NCBI GenBank assembly: GCA_011525915.1
Contig: WYBM01000021.1
Location: 118,198 to 182,197 of the forward strand
Direction of reading: 5' to 3'
Length of the DNA stretch: 64,000 nucleotides
Source: Ardenticatenaceae bacterium
GTDB taxonomy: Bacteria > Chloroflexota > Anaerolineae > Promineifilales > Promineifilaceae
This document shows, piece by piece, positions 8,352-16,543 of the stretch. How positions within the stretch are numbered: position 1 is the stretch's first letter; the number at the start of each line of letters is the position of its first letter. The notes below the pieces were generated by a model. It did not search any database and was not told the DNA's origin. It saw nothing but the letters and a program-made list of their open reading frames with translations. The position numbers and the translations under genes are program-made.

Positions 8352-9257
8352 GTGCAACAACCCCCTATTCTTGTGACCGGGGCCACAGGTTTTATTGGGC
8401 GCACCCTGGTTTCCCTGTTGGTGCAGCAAGGGTTTCCAGTCACTGTTTTGATGCGTGAGGCATATGCGCACGCCGATGGGCAGATGTGGCCGACAGAACT
8501 TTTGGCTGTGCGTAACCGCCTGCAAGTGGTCTATGCTGATCTGCGGAACTTCCAGCTTGCGGTGCGGGCCATACGGACGGCCGAACCCCATGTAGTGGTT
8601 CATTTGGCGGCGGCCGGTGTGACGGACCCATTTTTAAGCGTGGACACGGCCCTGCGTCATAACGTCAACGGTACCCTTAACCTGGTCCGCGCTTGTTTTG
8701 AAAAGAGCACCACCACGCGCCGGCTCATCGTGGCCCGTACACCAGGCGAGCGAGCCAGCATGAACGTCTATGCCGCCAGCAAGGCGGCGGCCTGGCACTT
8801 TTGCCAGATGTACAGCCGTACCCACGGCTGGCCCATTTACGGCGCTATGATCTTCCAGGCCTACGGGCCCGGGCAGTCGCCGCACAATCTTATCCCTGCT
8901 GCCCTGGCAGCAGCCCAGGCCGGGCAAGATTTCCCCATGACGGCCGGTGCCCAGCAGCGTGACTGGATTTACCTAAGTGACGCGGTTGCGGGCATTCAGG
9001 CCATGTTGGCGGCCGATTTGACCCCAGGTGAGACGGTAGAGCTGGGTAGTGGGCAGCTGACGAGCGTGGTGGAAGTGGTTGACCTGATTTACCGGCTGGC
9101 CAATAAAGGTGGTAAGCCACACATCGGTGCATTACCCTCTCGCCCGGGTGAGGAGGCCGTGCAGATGGCAGACGCGGCCAGGACACACGCGCGCATTGGG
9201 TGGCAAACGGCCGTGTCCCTGGCAGATGGCGTGCAGCGCATGATGGTTGCTTCCTAG
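8352..9257 (+). CDS. NAD-dependent epimerase/dehydratase family protein
   Basis: This 301-residue extended SDR has the nucleotide motif VTGATGFIGRTL (residues about 8-19) and VVHLAAAG. The usual YxxxK is VYAASKAAAWHF, and GAMIFQAYGPGQSPHN follows. These features fit sugar-nucleotide epimerases or reductases, but the substrate is not evident. The start is GTG 8352 with TGGAGG four bases upstream; no in-frame ATG fits better. Confidence 0.87.
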   Translation: MQQPPILVTGATGFIGRTLVSLLVQQGFPVTVLMREAYAHADGQMWPTELLAVRNRLQVVYADLRNFQLAVRAIRTAEPHVVVHLAAAGVTDPFLSVDTALRHNVNGTLNLVRACFEKSTTTRRLIVARTPGERASMNVYAASKAAAWHFCQMYSRTHGWPIYGAMIFQAYGPGQSPHNLIPAALAAAQAGQDFPMTAGAQQRDWIYLSDAVAGIQAMLAADLTPGETVELGSGQLTSVVEVVDLIYRLANKGGKPHIGALPSRPGEEAVQMADAARTHARIGWQTAVSLADGVQRMMVAS

Positions 9258-9305
9258 CCGTTTAAATAGTCCAAACTTCCCCCTCATGCATGTTGATTAC
9301 CAGGA

Positions 9306-9326
9306 CTCTCATCTTTAGAATGAGAG
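9306..9326 (+). promoter_or_regulatory. Hairpin abutting cyclase start codon
   Basis: CTCTCAT (9306-9312) and ATGAGAG (9320-9326) form a perfect 7-bp stem. It ends one base before the cyclase ATG at 9328. No Shine-Dalgarno sequence lies outside it. It could control translation, but nothing here proves that. Confidence 0.4.
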
Positions 9327-9327
9327 C

Positions 9328-11193
9328 ATGACCATTGAAAAATCACTCCATGTGCCTGTGAGCACGGCGGTCGAAGATACACCCAACTCACTCTCCTCAC
9401 CCCGGACATTGCTCCGCCAGGAGCCAAATGATGCAAGCGTTCCTGGCCCGTCTGAAAGACGTAGGCATTTGGGGTTGCGGGCGAAACTTGTCTTACCTTA
9501 TCTTATCCTGGCGCTGGTTGTGGGTGTCATGGCCGCTTACCTGGTCACCAGGGTAGTACTGGCAACCTGGTCAGAGCGCTTTCATGGGCAGTTGTTTTCG
9601 GCGGCTGATGAAGCGGCAGATCTTATTGTCCACCGCGAAGAGGAACAGTTGGCTGCCTGGCGACAAATTGCGTTTACCCAGGGGGTTGCTGAAGCGGTTG
9701 GGGTCGGCGCTGTGGCGAACATAGACCAGTTGGTGCGGCCCATTGCCCTCAATGACCAGATAGAAGTGCTTTACGTTTTTACGGATGAGGGTCGAGAATT
9801 GTTTAGACTGCCTGATGATGGACAAACGGCCGTGAATGGGGCCAACTGGCCCATCGTATCCCAGATTCGGGCGGACACCGTGAACCGGTATGCTGCTTTA
9901 CAATCAACAGGTGAGGACGCTTATCTTTTTACGGGCGGCGCCTTGCGGAATGAAACAAACACGATGACCGGTATCCTGTTAGTAGGGCTGCCGCTGGCTG
10001 ATCTGGCAGCCCAACTGGAATCGGCCGTGTTCGCCGATGTCACGTTGTATGCGCCAGACGGCCGTGTGTTGGCCAGCACCATCGGCCTGTCAGACCCCGC
10101 AGATATTGCCTTAACGCCAGAACAAGTGCAAGATGTGCTGGCCGCTCAGGAGGATGTAACTTCTGTACGCCAGATCACGCCAGCCGGTACGCCATACGTC
10201 CAGGTCATGCTGCCTTTTGAATTACAGGCCGGGCAAGACGTTGGTGTGATGGGGGTTAGCTTGCGCCAAGATTTCCTGATTTCGCCGTTGTACCCGGCGC
10301 GCAATGTTATTATGGTGATTTTTACATTGACCGTCGCGGCGACATTAATCATTGGTTACTTGCTGGCTGGGCACATCATTCGACCCATGGAGCAGCTCAT
10401 GACAGCCGCCGCGCAAGTGGCAGCCGGTGATTTTAATGTGCAGGTCACTAACCATTCGTCTGACGAGTTGGGTCAATTAACCCGTAGTTTTAACGATATG
10501 GTGATACAGTTACACCGGCGGCGTCATTTGGAAGGAGTGTTCGGCCGTTATGTGGGTGACCACATTGCCCGGCGCATTTTGTTAGATGAAGCAGATTTAG
10601 GGGGCCGGCGCGTAACGGCCACCGTGTTATTTGCCGACATTCGTGACTTCACCACGTTTACTGAACGAGCTGATCTGGCCCAGTTGATTGATGAGTTAAA
10701 TGAATATTACAGCCTTATGCAGGCGGCGGTTGACGCCCATGACGGCGTCATCAATAAATTTGGCGGCGACTCCTTGCTGGCGATTTTTGGCGCGCCACTG
10801 CCTCAGGAGAATCATGCCGAGCAGGCCGTGCGGACGGCCACAGCGATGATGGACCAGCTGGCATTGTTAAACGCCCGCCGCCAGGCCAGGGCGGATCCTC
10901 CTTTCCGTATTGGCATCGGTGTGAATACGGGGGAGATGATCGTTGGTAATTTAGGGGCTGAACAGCGCCGTGAATATACTGTTTTAGGGGACACCGTTAA
11001 CACGGCCAAACGTTTGAGTGATCTCAATAAAACGACGCCTACTTACAGTATTTTTGTGGGCGAGAATACGGTTGAAGCATTGGGAAAAGTGGACGAATGG
11101 CCTTTTGACTGCCTTGGTGAATTCTCCCTCAAGGGCAAACAGAATGTGGTAGCCACTTATGCCCTGATTCGATGTGAGGGTAGCCAGGCGTGA
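9328..11193 (+). CDS. Membrane adenylate cyclase with extracytoplasmic sensor and HAMP
   Basis: This 621-residue class III cyclase makes cAMP from ATP. Order: a cytoplasmic N-tail, a membrane helix at about 52-73, an extracytoplasmic region to about 330 (Cache-like), a second helix, HAMP (IIRPMEQLMTAAAQVAAGDF) and a catalytic domain from about 430. Visible catalytic residues: metal Asp in FADIRDFT, Lys in INKFGGDSLLAIFG, Asp in VLGDTVNTA and Arg of AKRL. Lys and Asp together indicate ATP rather than GTP. The gene ends in GTGA, coupling it to the next gene. Confidence 0.93.
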   Translation: MTIEKSLHVPVSTAVEDTPNSLSSPRTLLRQEPNDASVPGPSERRRHLGLRAKLVLPYLILALVVGVMAAYLVTRVVLATWSERFHGQLFSAADEAADLIVHREEEQLAAWRQIAFTQGVAEAVGVGAVANIDQLVRPIALNDQIEVLYVFTDEGRELFRLPDDGQTAVNGANWPIVSQIRADTVNRYAALQSTGEDAYLFTGGALRNETNTMTGILLVGLPLADLAAQLESAVFADVTLYAPDGRVLASTIGLSDPADIALTPEQVQDVLAAQEDVTSVRQITPAGTPYVQVMLPFELQAGQDVGVMGVSLRQDFLISPLYPARNVIMVIFTLTVAATLIIGYLLAGHIIRPMEQLMTAAAQVAAGDFNVQVTNHSSDELGQLTRSFNDMVIQLHRRRHLEGVFGRYVGDHIARRILLDEADLGGRRVTATVLFADIRDFTTFTERADLAQLIDELNEYYSLMQAAVDAHDGVINKFGGDSLLAIFGAPLPQENHAEQAVRTATAMMDQLALLNARRQARADPPFRIGIGVNTGEMIVGNLGAEQRREYTVLGDTVNTAKRLSDLNKTTPTYSIFVGENTVEALGKVDEWPFDCLGEFSLKGKQNVVATYALIRCEGSQA

Positions 11194-12131
11194 GGCTGAC
11201 ACCTGAAACAAGAGTGCCCCGCCCCCGGCGGCCCCGCCCCCGGCGGCCGCTTACCGGCGCTATTGGGCATGGGGTAATGATATTGTTGCTTTCTTGGGGT
11301 GTTACTTACCTGGCGACGATGGCCGCTTTTGCCCAATTAAGGCTGGCGGCCTGGCATCATCTGGATTTACGATCACGGATTCAAGCTGACTATGCTGGTG
11401 AGCTGCGTCCTCTTCTTTTTGCGCCGGTAAGCCTGGCTTTGATAGATGATCTGGGGGTAGATAGATCGGTTGTTGTACTCTCGACCATGACCATCATCAC
11501 CGCAGCCCAAACAGCAACACCTGTACCCATACAGATAGAATCCACACAAACGAATGCGGTGCCCGCATTAGCAAGCCCTACAAACAAGGCCCGGCTAACA
11601 CCTACCAAAACATCTTTACCCCTGCCCACAAACACAGGAGTAATATTACCAACTCCCACCGCATCACCCACTGTTATACGCCTACCCACACAAATGCCCG
11701 TACCGTCAACCCCTACTCAAAGTTCACCCATGCCTACGACCCCGCCTGTAGTCCCTTCTGCCAGACCCACAGCCACCTTTTGGCCCACCATCACGGCCGT
11801 GCCTCCCTGGCCTATAACCCCGTCTCCTAAGGCAACGGCCCCTTTACCCTGGCCCACAACCACTCCATTGCCTACGGTGATGTTAACGGCAACGTCTCGT
11901 CCATGGCCCACAGCCACATGGCCGCCTTTACCTACAGCCACCTTGCCACCTTTGCCCACGGCTACCTTATCCCCTCTGCCCACGGCTACCTTGCTCCCTT
12001 TGCCCACGGCCACCTTGCTCCCTTTGCCCACGGCCACCTTGCTCCCTTTGCCCACGGCCACCTTGCTCCCTTTGCCCACCGAGACGCTCATTTCGCCATT
12101 TCGTACGCCGACGCCAAGATATTATCAATGA
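11190..12131 (+). CDS. Membrane-anchored Pro/Thr-rich stalk protein with 8-residue repeats
   Basis: The 313-residue protein starts at GTG 11190, inside the cyclase stop region (GTGA overlap), so translation is coupled. An Arg/Pro-rich head (residues 8-20, itself a DNA repeat) precedes one membrane helix (about 26-50). From about residue 110 it is almost entirely Pro, Thr, Ala and Leu, ending in about seven copies of PLPTATLL. Such stalks are common on Chloroflexota surface proteins. No enzymatic domain is present. It overlaps the convergent panC by 44 bp. The function is unknown. Confidence 0.75.
   Translation: MRLTPETRVPRPRRPRPRRPLTGAIGHGVMILLLSWGVTYLATMAAFAQLRLAAWHHLDLRSRIQADYAGELRPLLFAPVSLALIDDLGVDRSVVVLSTMTIITAAQTATPVPIQIESTQTNAVPALASPTNKARLTPTKTSLPLPTNTGVILPTPTASPTVIRLPTQMPVPSTPTQSSPMPTTPPVVPSARPTATFWPTITAVPPWPITPSPKATAPLPWPTTTPLPTVMLTATSRPWPTATWPPLPTATLPPLPTATLSPLPTATLLPLPTATLLPLPTATLLPLPTATLLPLPTETLISPFRTPTPRYYQ
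11920..12091 (+). repeat. 24-bp coding tandem repeat (PLPTATLL)
   Basis: About seven 24-bp units, core TTTGCCCACGGCCACCTTGC, encode PLPTATL[LPS]. The last three to four units are nearly identical and earlier ones progressively diverge, as expected if units were added at the 3' side by slippage or unequal exchange. Confidence 0.85.
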
Positions 12132-12942
12132 GGCGTGTTTTCCCAAAAAAGACGGCCGTTGACAATAAAACACCTTCTTCTACATCTGTTAGCTCTTGTA
12201 ACGTCTCTGGGTCGGCGGCGCTGACATAATCCAGCCGGGCCAGGGGTTCGGTGTTAATGGTCTCCGTCATTAACTGGCGCAGGTGGTCTCCGCGTCGCTC
12301 TCCCTGCGCATAGGCACTTTGGGCCGCCAGCAGCGCCCGGCGCAAAACAGCCGCCGCCTGCCGCTGTTCCGGCGAAAGATAAGCGTTGCGCGAACTCATC
12401 GCCAGGCCGTCTGCCTCACGTATAGTTGGGCAGATAATCATAGCTACATTAAAGTTCAGGTCACGCACCATCTGGCGCAGCACCACCGTTTGTTGGGCAT
12501 CTTTTTGACCAAAATAGGCTCGGGTAGGTTGTAAAATGTTAAACAACTTGGCCACGACCGTCGCCACCCCTTGAAAATGGGTGGGACGGGCGGCGCCTTC
12601 TAAGGGTTGGGAAACTTGTTGGACGGTGACGGTCGTTTGAAAGTCTGGCGGGTATATGGTGGTGGCTGTGGGTGTAAAAACCAGGTCTACCCCTTCTGCC
12701 TGCAGCAGCGTTAAGTCACGGGCCAGATCACGTGGGTAGGTGCTCAGGTCTTCCGTGGGGGCAAATTGGGCCGGGTTGACAAAGATAGTCACGGCCGTCT
12801 GGTCATTTTCCGCCTTGGCCCGCCGTACCAAGGCCAGATGCCCTTCGTGCAAATAACCCATCGTGGGTACCAGCCCCCAACTGAGTGTGGGATCTGCCCA
12901 ACGTAGCTGCCGAATTTCCGGTATACTGTCGATAACGTTCAT
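12088..12942 (-). CDS. panC: Pantothenate synthetase
   Basis: PanC condenses pantoate with beta-alanine using ATP. The 284-residue protein has the HIGH-like motif PTMGYLHEGHLAL, FVNPAQFAPTEDL, PLEGAARPTHFQGVATVV, and YFGQKDAQQ. The KMSKS-equivalent is IREADGLAMSSRN. The start ATG 12942 overlaps the panE stop (ATGA), with GAGG upstream. The last residues after TRLIDNIL overlap the end of the convergent Pro/Thr-rich gene. panD is not in the window. Confidence 0.96.
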   Translation of the reverse strand: MNVIDSIPEIRQLRWADPTLSWGLVPTMGYLHEGHLALVRRAKAENDQTAVTIFVNPAQFAPTEDLSTYPRDLARDLTLLQAEGVDLVFTPTATTIYPPDFQTTVTVQQVSQPLEGAARPTHFQGVATVVAKLFNILQPTRAYFGQKDAQQTVVLRQMVRDLNFNVAMIICPTIREADGLAMSSRNAYLSPEQRQAAAVLRRALLAAQSAYAQGERRGDHLRQLMTETINTEPLARLDYVSAADPETLQELTDVEEGVLLSTAVFFGKTRLIDNILASAYEMAK

Positions 12943-13925
12943 GTGAGTTCCTCTTGTTGAGAAATTTCAGATTGCAGATGAGTAAGCAAAGCAGCCCGGT
13001 CAACCTCTAAATGCCACGCTGCGGTTTCCAGCTTTTTCACTTCACGTAGTAACACGGCGTTGACCGGCGTAGGAATATTCAGGCCACGGCCGTAGGCAAC
13101 AACAGCGCCACAAATGGTGTCTACTTCTGTGCGGGCGCCGCGCATCATGTCTTGCAACATGGAAGAGTAATTGGTAGCCGTTGCCTGGGCTACCTCCAGC
13201 GCACGCCGGGCTGCGTCTGAGTAGGGCAGGGTAATGTGCTGTGCCTGGGCCAGGGCTGCCACTTCTTGGGCAGCCTGCGCCATGAGGCTTTGTGCCGTTT
13301 CATTTTTTGCCAGATACCCATTGGGAACGTGCAATAGTGCCGTCAGCGGGTTAATGCCGGCATTGATGGCCAGTTTGCCCCACACCAGGCTGGTGGGGTT
13401 GTCGGTGAGGTCAGTGGGAAAACCGGCTTGGCGGAACAGGGCAGCAACTTGTGACAGTGTGACGGCCGTAGCCGGCTGCCCCGCCAGGTAGGTATGCCCC
13501 ATGCCCGCGACACGTACATGCCCTGCCCCCATCATGGTAGCGCCAGCGGAAGTGATGCCCAGGGCCACGTTATCTGCGCCCAGTATGGCCGTGAGCTTTT
13601 CCAGATTGCCCAGACCATTTTGCAGCGTCAATGTCAGCCCGCGTGGCGCCAGCACCTGCCGGGCCACGTTAGCGGCCGACTCTGTTTTATGCCCCTTGAC
13701 AAGAATCAGTGCCAGGTCAGCCGGAGGCACTTGGGAGAGGTCGTTGGTAGCCCGCAAAGGGCAGCGGCTGGTACGGCCGTTGCTGACTTCCACCAACAAC
13801 CCTTCAGCGCGAATTGTTGTTAACTGTTCGGCCCATTCGCCTAACAGCCATACTTCTGCGAACGGGTGCAGATGGGCCCCAAACAGGCTGCCCATCGCCC
13901 CAATGCCGATGATTGCAATTCTCAT
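12939..13925 (-). CDS. panE: 2-dehydropantoate 2-reductase (ketopantoate reductase)
   Basis: PanE reduces ketopantoate to pantoate with NADPH. The 328-residue protein opens with the Rossmann motif IIGIGAMGSLFGAHL. It has VKGHKTESA, the QNGLGN loop, the catalytic-Lys region SLVWGKLAINAGINPLTALL, and the substrate region ATATNYSSMLQDMMRGARTEVD. It sits between panB and panC in the same direction. A 52-bp CAGT-type spacer separates it from panB, and it overlaps panC by 4 bp. Confidence 0.95.
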   Translation of the reverse strand: MRIAIIGIGAMGSLFGAHLHPFAEVWLLGEWAEQLTTIRAEGLLVEVSNGRTSRCPLRATNDLSQVPPADLALILVKGHKTESAANVARQVLAPRGLTLTLQNGLGNLEKLTAILGADNVALGITSAGATMMGAGHVRVAGMGHTYLAGQPATAVTLSQVAALFRQAGFPTDLTDNPTSLVWGKLAINAGINPLTALLHVPNGYLAKNETAQSLMAQAAQEVAALAQAQHITLPYSDAARRALEVAQATATNYSSMLQDMMRGARTEVDTICGAVVAYGRGLNIPTPVNAVLLREVKKLETAAWHLEVDRAALLTHLQSEISQQEELT

Positions 13926-13934
13926 AGCGGTTGG

Positions 13935-13980
13935 TAGTCCGTTAGTGGTAGTGGGTCATCAGTGTGTTTATAAGCCATCA
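13935..13980. repeat. CAGT/ACTG-type spacer between panB and panE
   Basis: The 52-bp spacer contains TCATCAGTG and ATCACTGATGG words like those of the other CAGT tracts. It reaches the panB stop codon (TCA on the plus strand at 13978). Confidence 0.5.
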
Positions 13981-14835
13981 CTGATGGTTGTCCAGGGATT
14001 GTAGGAACGCCTCTATCTCTGCGGTTTCCATAGGGTATGTATGTTCTTCGGCAGGGAAACGGCCGTTGACCACGTCTTCTCGGTAAGCAGTCAGGGCGCT
14101 GCGGATGGTCTCATTCAATGTGGCATAATGTTTCACAAATTTGGGTGTAAAGCGGTCAAACAATCCCAGCAGGTCATGGTACACCAGCACCTGCCCGTCA
14201 CAACCAGCACCGGCGCCAATGCCGATGGTGGGAATGGGCAGCCGCTGGCTGACGGCCGTAGCCACAGGCGCGGGCACCGCTTCCAGGACAATGGCAAAGC
14301 AGCCAGCTTCAGCCAAGGCCAGCGCATCTTTAAGCAGGCGCTGGGCGGTTACGGCCGTTTTCCCCTGCACCCGAAAGCCACCTAATTGCGAGGTTGTTTG
14401 GGGCGTCAGGCCAATATGCCCCATCACAGGTATACCCGCATTTACAATTGCCCGGACAGTAGGCGCTACCTCTTGGCCGCCTTCCAGTTTCACCGCATCC
14501 ATCCCCGCTTCCTTAAGGAAACGGCCGGCATTGCGTACTGCTTCAGAGACATCTACCTGGTAAGACATAAAAGGCATGTCTCCCACCAGAAAAGCGTATG
14601 TTGCGCCGCGGGCCACCGCCCGGCTGTGGTGCAGCATCTCTTCCATAGTCACAGAGACGGTACTGTCCAGCCCCAGCATCACCATGGCCAGGGAGTCACC
14701 TACCAGGATAATGTCAATTTCTGCCTGGTCTACCAGCATACCACTAGAATAGTCATAAGCTGTCAACATGGTTAGAGGGACTCCCTGCGTTTTCCGCTTT
14801 TGCAAATCTACAATGGTTATCTTTTTTCGTGTCAT
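13978..14835 (-). CDS. panB: 3-methyl-2-oxobutanoate hydroxymethyltransferase
   Basis: PanB makes ketopantoate from ketoisovalerate and methylene-THF. The 285-residue barrel shows MLTAYDYSSGMLVDQA, ILVGDSLAMVMLGLDST, VKLEGGQEVAPTVRAIV, PVMGHIGLTPQT and PTIGIGAGAGCDGQVLV. The start is ATG 14835 with AAGGGAG eight bases upstream; the TTG at 14841 is unlikely. The IS110-family element ends 47 bp upstream, so the native promoter of panB-panE-panC has been displaced and transcription may now come from the element. Confidence 0.96.
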   Translation of the reverse strand: MTRKKITIVDLQKRKTQGVPLTMLTAYDYSSGMLVDQAEIDIILVGDSLAMVMLGLDSTVSVTMEEMLHHSRAVARGATYAFLVGDMPFMSYQVDVSEAVRNAGRFLKEAGMDAVKLEGGQEVAPTVRAIVNAGIPVMGHIGLTPQTTSQLGGFRVQGKTAVTAQRLLKDALALAEAGCFAIVLEAVPAPVATAVSQRLPIPTIGIGAGAGCDGQVLVYHDLLGLFDRFTPKFVKHYATLNETIRSALTAYREDVVNGRFPAEEHTYPMETAEIEAFLQSLDNHQ

Positions 14836-14852
14836 CTCCAATTCTCCCTTGT

Positions 14853-14882
14853 AAATAGCGCGGGTGCGCGGCAGAGCCGCGC
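14853..14882. repeat. Left part of REP-like palindrome split by the IS
   Basis: AAATAGCGCGGGTGCGCGG (14853-14871), loop CAGAG, and CCGCGC (14877-14882) form the left part of a palindrome. The remaining arm, ACCCGCGCTATTT, lies at 16419-16431 beyond the IS. Joined, the right arm is the exact reverse complement of the left arm over 19 bp. The part left here can still fold a 6-bp hairpin just upstream of the panB ribosome-binding site. Confidence 0.85.
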
Positions 14883-14883
14883 A

Positions 14884-16224
14884 TTATCCCGCTGGTATAG
14901 GGTCGAGTTGCGGCATAAGCTGCACTTCGTACCCCAACTTCGATAATTGTCTGGTTAAATAATCAACTTTGCTCTCTTTTCGTCTTTCTTGAAAATAGTC
15001 GCTGCCTAAATCCTGGTATGCTTCCTGATGAGTTAGCATGTGATATATGCTGACTAGCAGCGAACGTGCCACAGCGACAATAGCTCGTTTTTTCCCCCGC
15101 CTACCCACCAAACGTTTGTACAACACTGACGCATAGCTTCCTTTTTTGCGCCGCGCTGCATGCGCCACCTGAATCATCGTGGTTCTCAGCGTTTGATTGC
15201 CCTTGCGCGTCCGTCCCGAATATCGCTTACCACCGCTTTCGTTGTTCCCCGGTGCTAGTCCGGCCCAAGCAGTCAAATGCTTGTCTTCAGGAAATTGTCC
15301 CATGTCAATACCTGTTTCAGCCAGAATCGCTTCCGCCGACCGCTGGTTGATTCCAGGGACTGTGTCTAGCAACTCCACCGCAGTTTGCCACGTTAATGAT
15401 GTTCCAGCCTCTTCAGTTTCTTCTGTACCTTCTTCCTTGCCACTCCCTGCCGCTGGCGCTGGCGGTAGTTGTTGTTGGCTCATCTTTTCTAAACGCACGC
15501 TGATTTCCTGGCTGATATTGGCGATTTGTCCGTCCAGAAAGTCTATATGGGCTAACTGCTCGCCTAATATGAAGCGATGATGCTCGCTCACAATACCGGT
15601 CAATGCCTTTTCCAACTCCGGTATTTTGGACCGCATTCGCCCTTTCGCCATTTCGGCCATCTCTTTTTCAGACGCATCCCCTTCTATCATTGCTTCCAAC
15701 ATCAACCGCCCGGATACGCCTAAGACATCGGTCGCCACCGACGCTAACTTGATGTTGGCTCCTTCCAGCAGCTTTTGCACCCGATTCACTTCTCTAGCTC
15801 GTTCTTGCACCAGCTTGGTACGATAACGGGTCAAATCGCGCATATCCCGTTGCCGTTTCTCAGGAACAAAGCTCGCTTGCAACAGGCCATAGCTTAACAG
15901 TTCCGCGATCCATTCCGCGTCTTTGACATCTGTCTTGCGTCCGGGCACATGTTTGATGTGTTTGGCATTGACTACCACGACGGTATATGACCCTTCCAGC
16001 AAGTTGTACACCGGATGCCAATACACCCCGGTACTCTCCATGGCCACATCGGTCACGCCCCAACTAGCTAACCAGTCGCTCATCTGTAATAATTCTGGCG
16101 TTGTCGTCCCAAATGTCCGTGTCTCGGTGTCTACTTCTTTGCCTTCGACCCGGCGGCAGTTCACAACGACATCCCTCTTGTGTACATCAATTCCTGCGCC
16201 ACACTTCACCATCACTCTCATCAT
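14884..16224 (-). CDS. IS110-family transposase (DEDD recombinase)
   Basis: The 446-residue protein has the N-terminal RuvC-like DEDD domain: GIDVHKRDVVV (first Asp), AMESTGVYWHPVY (Glu), and PGRKTDVKDAEWIAELL (two Asp). A coiled middle follows, then the transposase-20 domain LDTVPGINQRSAEAILAE ... WAGLAPGNNESGGKR with the catalytic Ser region, and RRKKGSYASVLYKRL. It looks intact. Two adjacent ATGs (16224, 16221) follow GGAGG. The stop codon falls at the very edge of the element. Confidence 0.95.
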   Translation of the reverse strand: MMRVMVKCGAGIDVHKRDVVVNCRRVEGKEVDTETRTFGTTTPELLQMSDWLASWGVTDVAMESTGVYWHPVYNLLEGSYTVVVVNAKHIKHVPGRKTDVKDAEWIAELLSYGLLQASFVPEKRQRDMRDLTRYRTKLVQERAREVNRVQKLLEGANIKLASVATDVLGVSGRLMLEAMIEGDASEKEMAEMAKGRMRSKIPELEKALTGIVSEHHRFILGEQLAHIDFLDGQIANISQEISVRLEKMSQQQLPPAPAAGSGKEEGTEETEEAGTSLTWQTAVELLDTVPGINQRSAEAILAETGIDMGQFPEDKHLTAWAGLAPGNNESGGKRYSGRTRKGNQTLRTTMIQVAHAARRKKGSYASVLYKRLVGRRGKKRAIVAVARSLLVSIYHMLTHQEAYQDLGSDYFQERRKESKVDYLTRQLSKLGYEVQLMPQLDPIPAG

Positions 16225-16418
16225 TCGCCTCCGTTTGTCTGGTCAGATACCCTGGTTGAGAAAATTCTCCCTTGCGTGCTCGTAGCAACAATTTGTGGTA
16301 CTTCTGGGTATCCCGGTCAGTCTCCTGTTCAGACTCGCAGTACCAGTTAAAAGTTCGACCTCCGACCAGTTCTTCCAATTCTATCCAGCTCTGGCGTTGG
16401 TGACGTGTGGCGGAGCGT
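16225..16418 (-). ncRNA. Candidate IS110 bridge RNA region
   Basis: This 194-nt non-coding end lies upstream of the transposase on the same strand, where IS110-group elements encode the bridge RNA that pairs with target and donor DNA. It is inferred from position and size, not recognised by sequence. On the minus strand GATACCC and GGGTATC pair around a large loop, GAGAATTTTCTC forms a small hairpin inside it, and ACTGGT repeats lie nearer the 5' end. No ORF with a ribosome-binding site is present. Confidence 0.6.
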
Positions 16419-16426
16419 ACCCGCGC

Positions 16427-16540
16427 TATTTTCATTCATTTGCTGGTGCCGCGCCGCGGCGTGGTGTCTCCCTTGTAAATAACCTCCCGGAGGCTTCTAC
16501 GGCAAAGGTCATCTGGGATGAACCCTCCGGGAGGTTTAAA
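16427..16540. repeat. Compound REP-like repeat, copy 1
   Basis: It begins ATTTTCATTCAT, then a GC-rich stretch and TCTCCCTTGTAAATA. A hairpin follows: AACCTCCCGGAGG pairs with CCTCCGGGAGGTT across a conserved loop (ACGGCAAAGGT-ATCT-GGATGAA). A diverged copy lies at 33785-33896. Both copies follow a GC-rich palindrome; here that palindrome is the one split by the IS. It ends four bases before the ADP-ribosylglycohydrolase stop codon region. Confidence 0.8.
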
Positions 16541-16543
16541 TGA

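Larger units (their letters stand above)
14883..16418 (-). mobile_element. IS110-family insertion sequence inside a palindrome
   Basis: The element is bounded by the two halves of an interrupted perfect hairpin (14853-14882 and 16419-16431), which fixes its length at about 1536 bp, give or take a duplicated core base or two. It has one transposase gene reading left, about 194 bp of non-coding DNA at the transposase 5' side, and almost none at the 3' side. There are no terminal inverted repeats of its own. This fits the IS110 group rather than IS1111. It contains no ACGGCCGT, unlike most surrounding DNA, consistent with a recent arrival. Confidence 0.85.

Noticed and set aside
11717..12091. 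124-residue minus-strand frame with VAVGKGSK repeats
   Set aside because: It is the mirror of the PLPTATLL tandem repeat on the other strand. The plus-strand frame has the membrane helix and the coupled start.
14843..16481. 15-bp direct repeat TCTCCCTTGTAAATA on both sides of the IS110 element, as a target duplication
   Set aside because: The copies are not at the element ends fixed by the split palindrome, and a variant of the word belongs to the compound repeat at 33817. It is part of the older repeat, not a duplication made by insertion.
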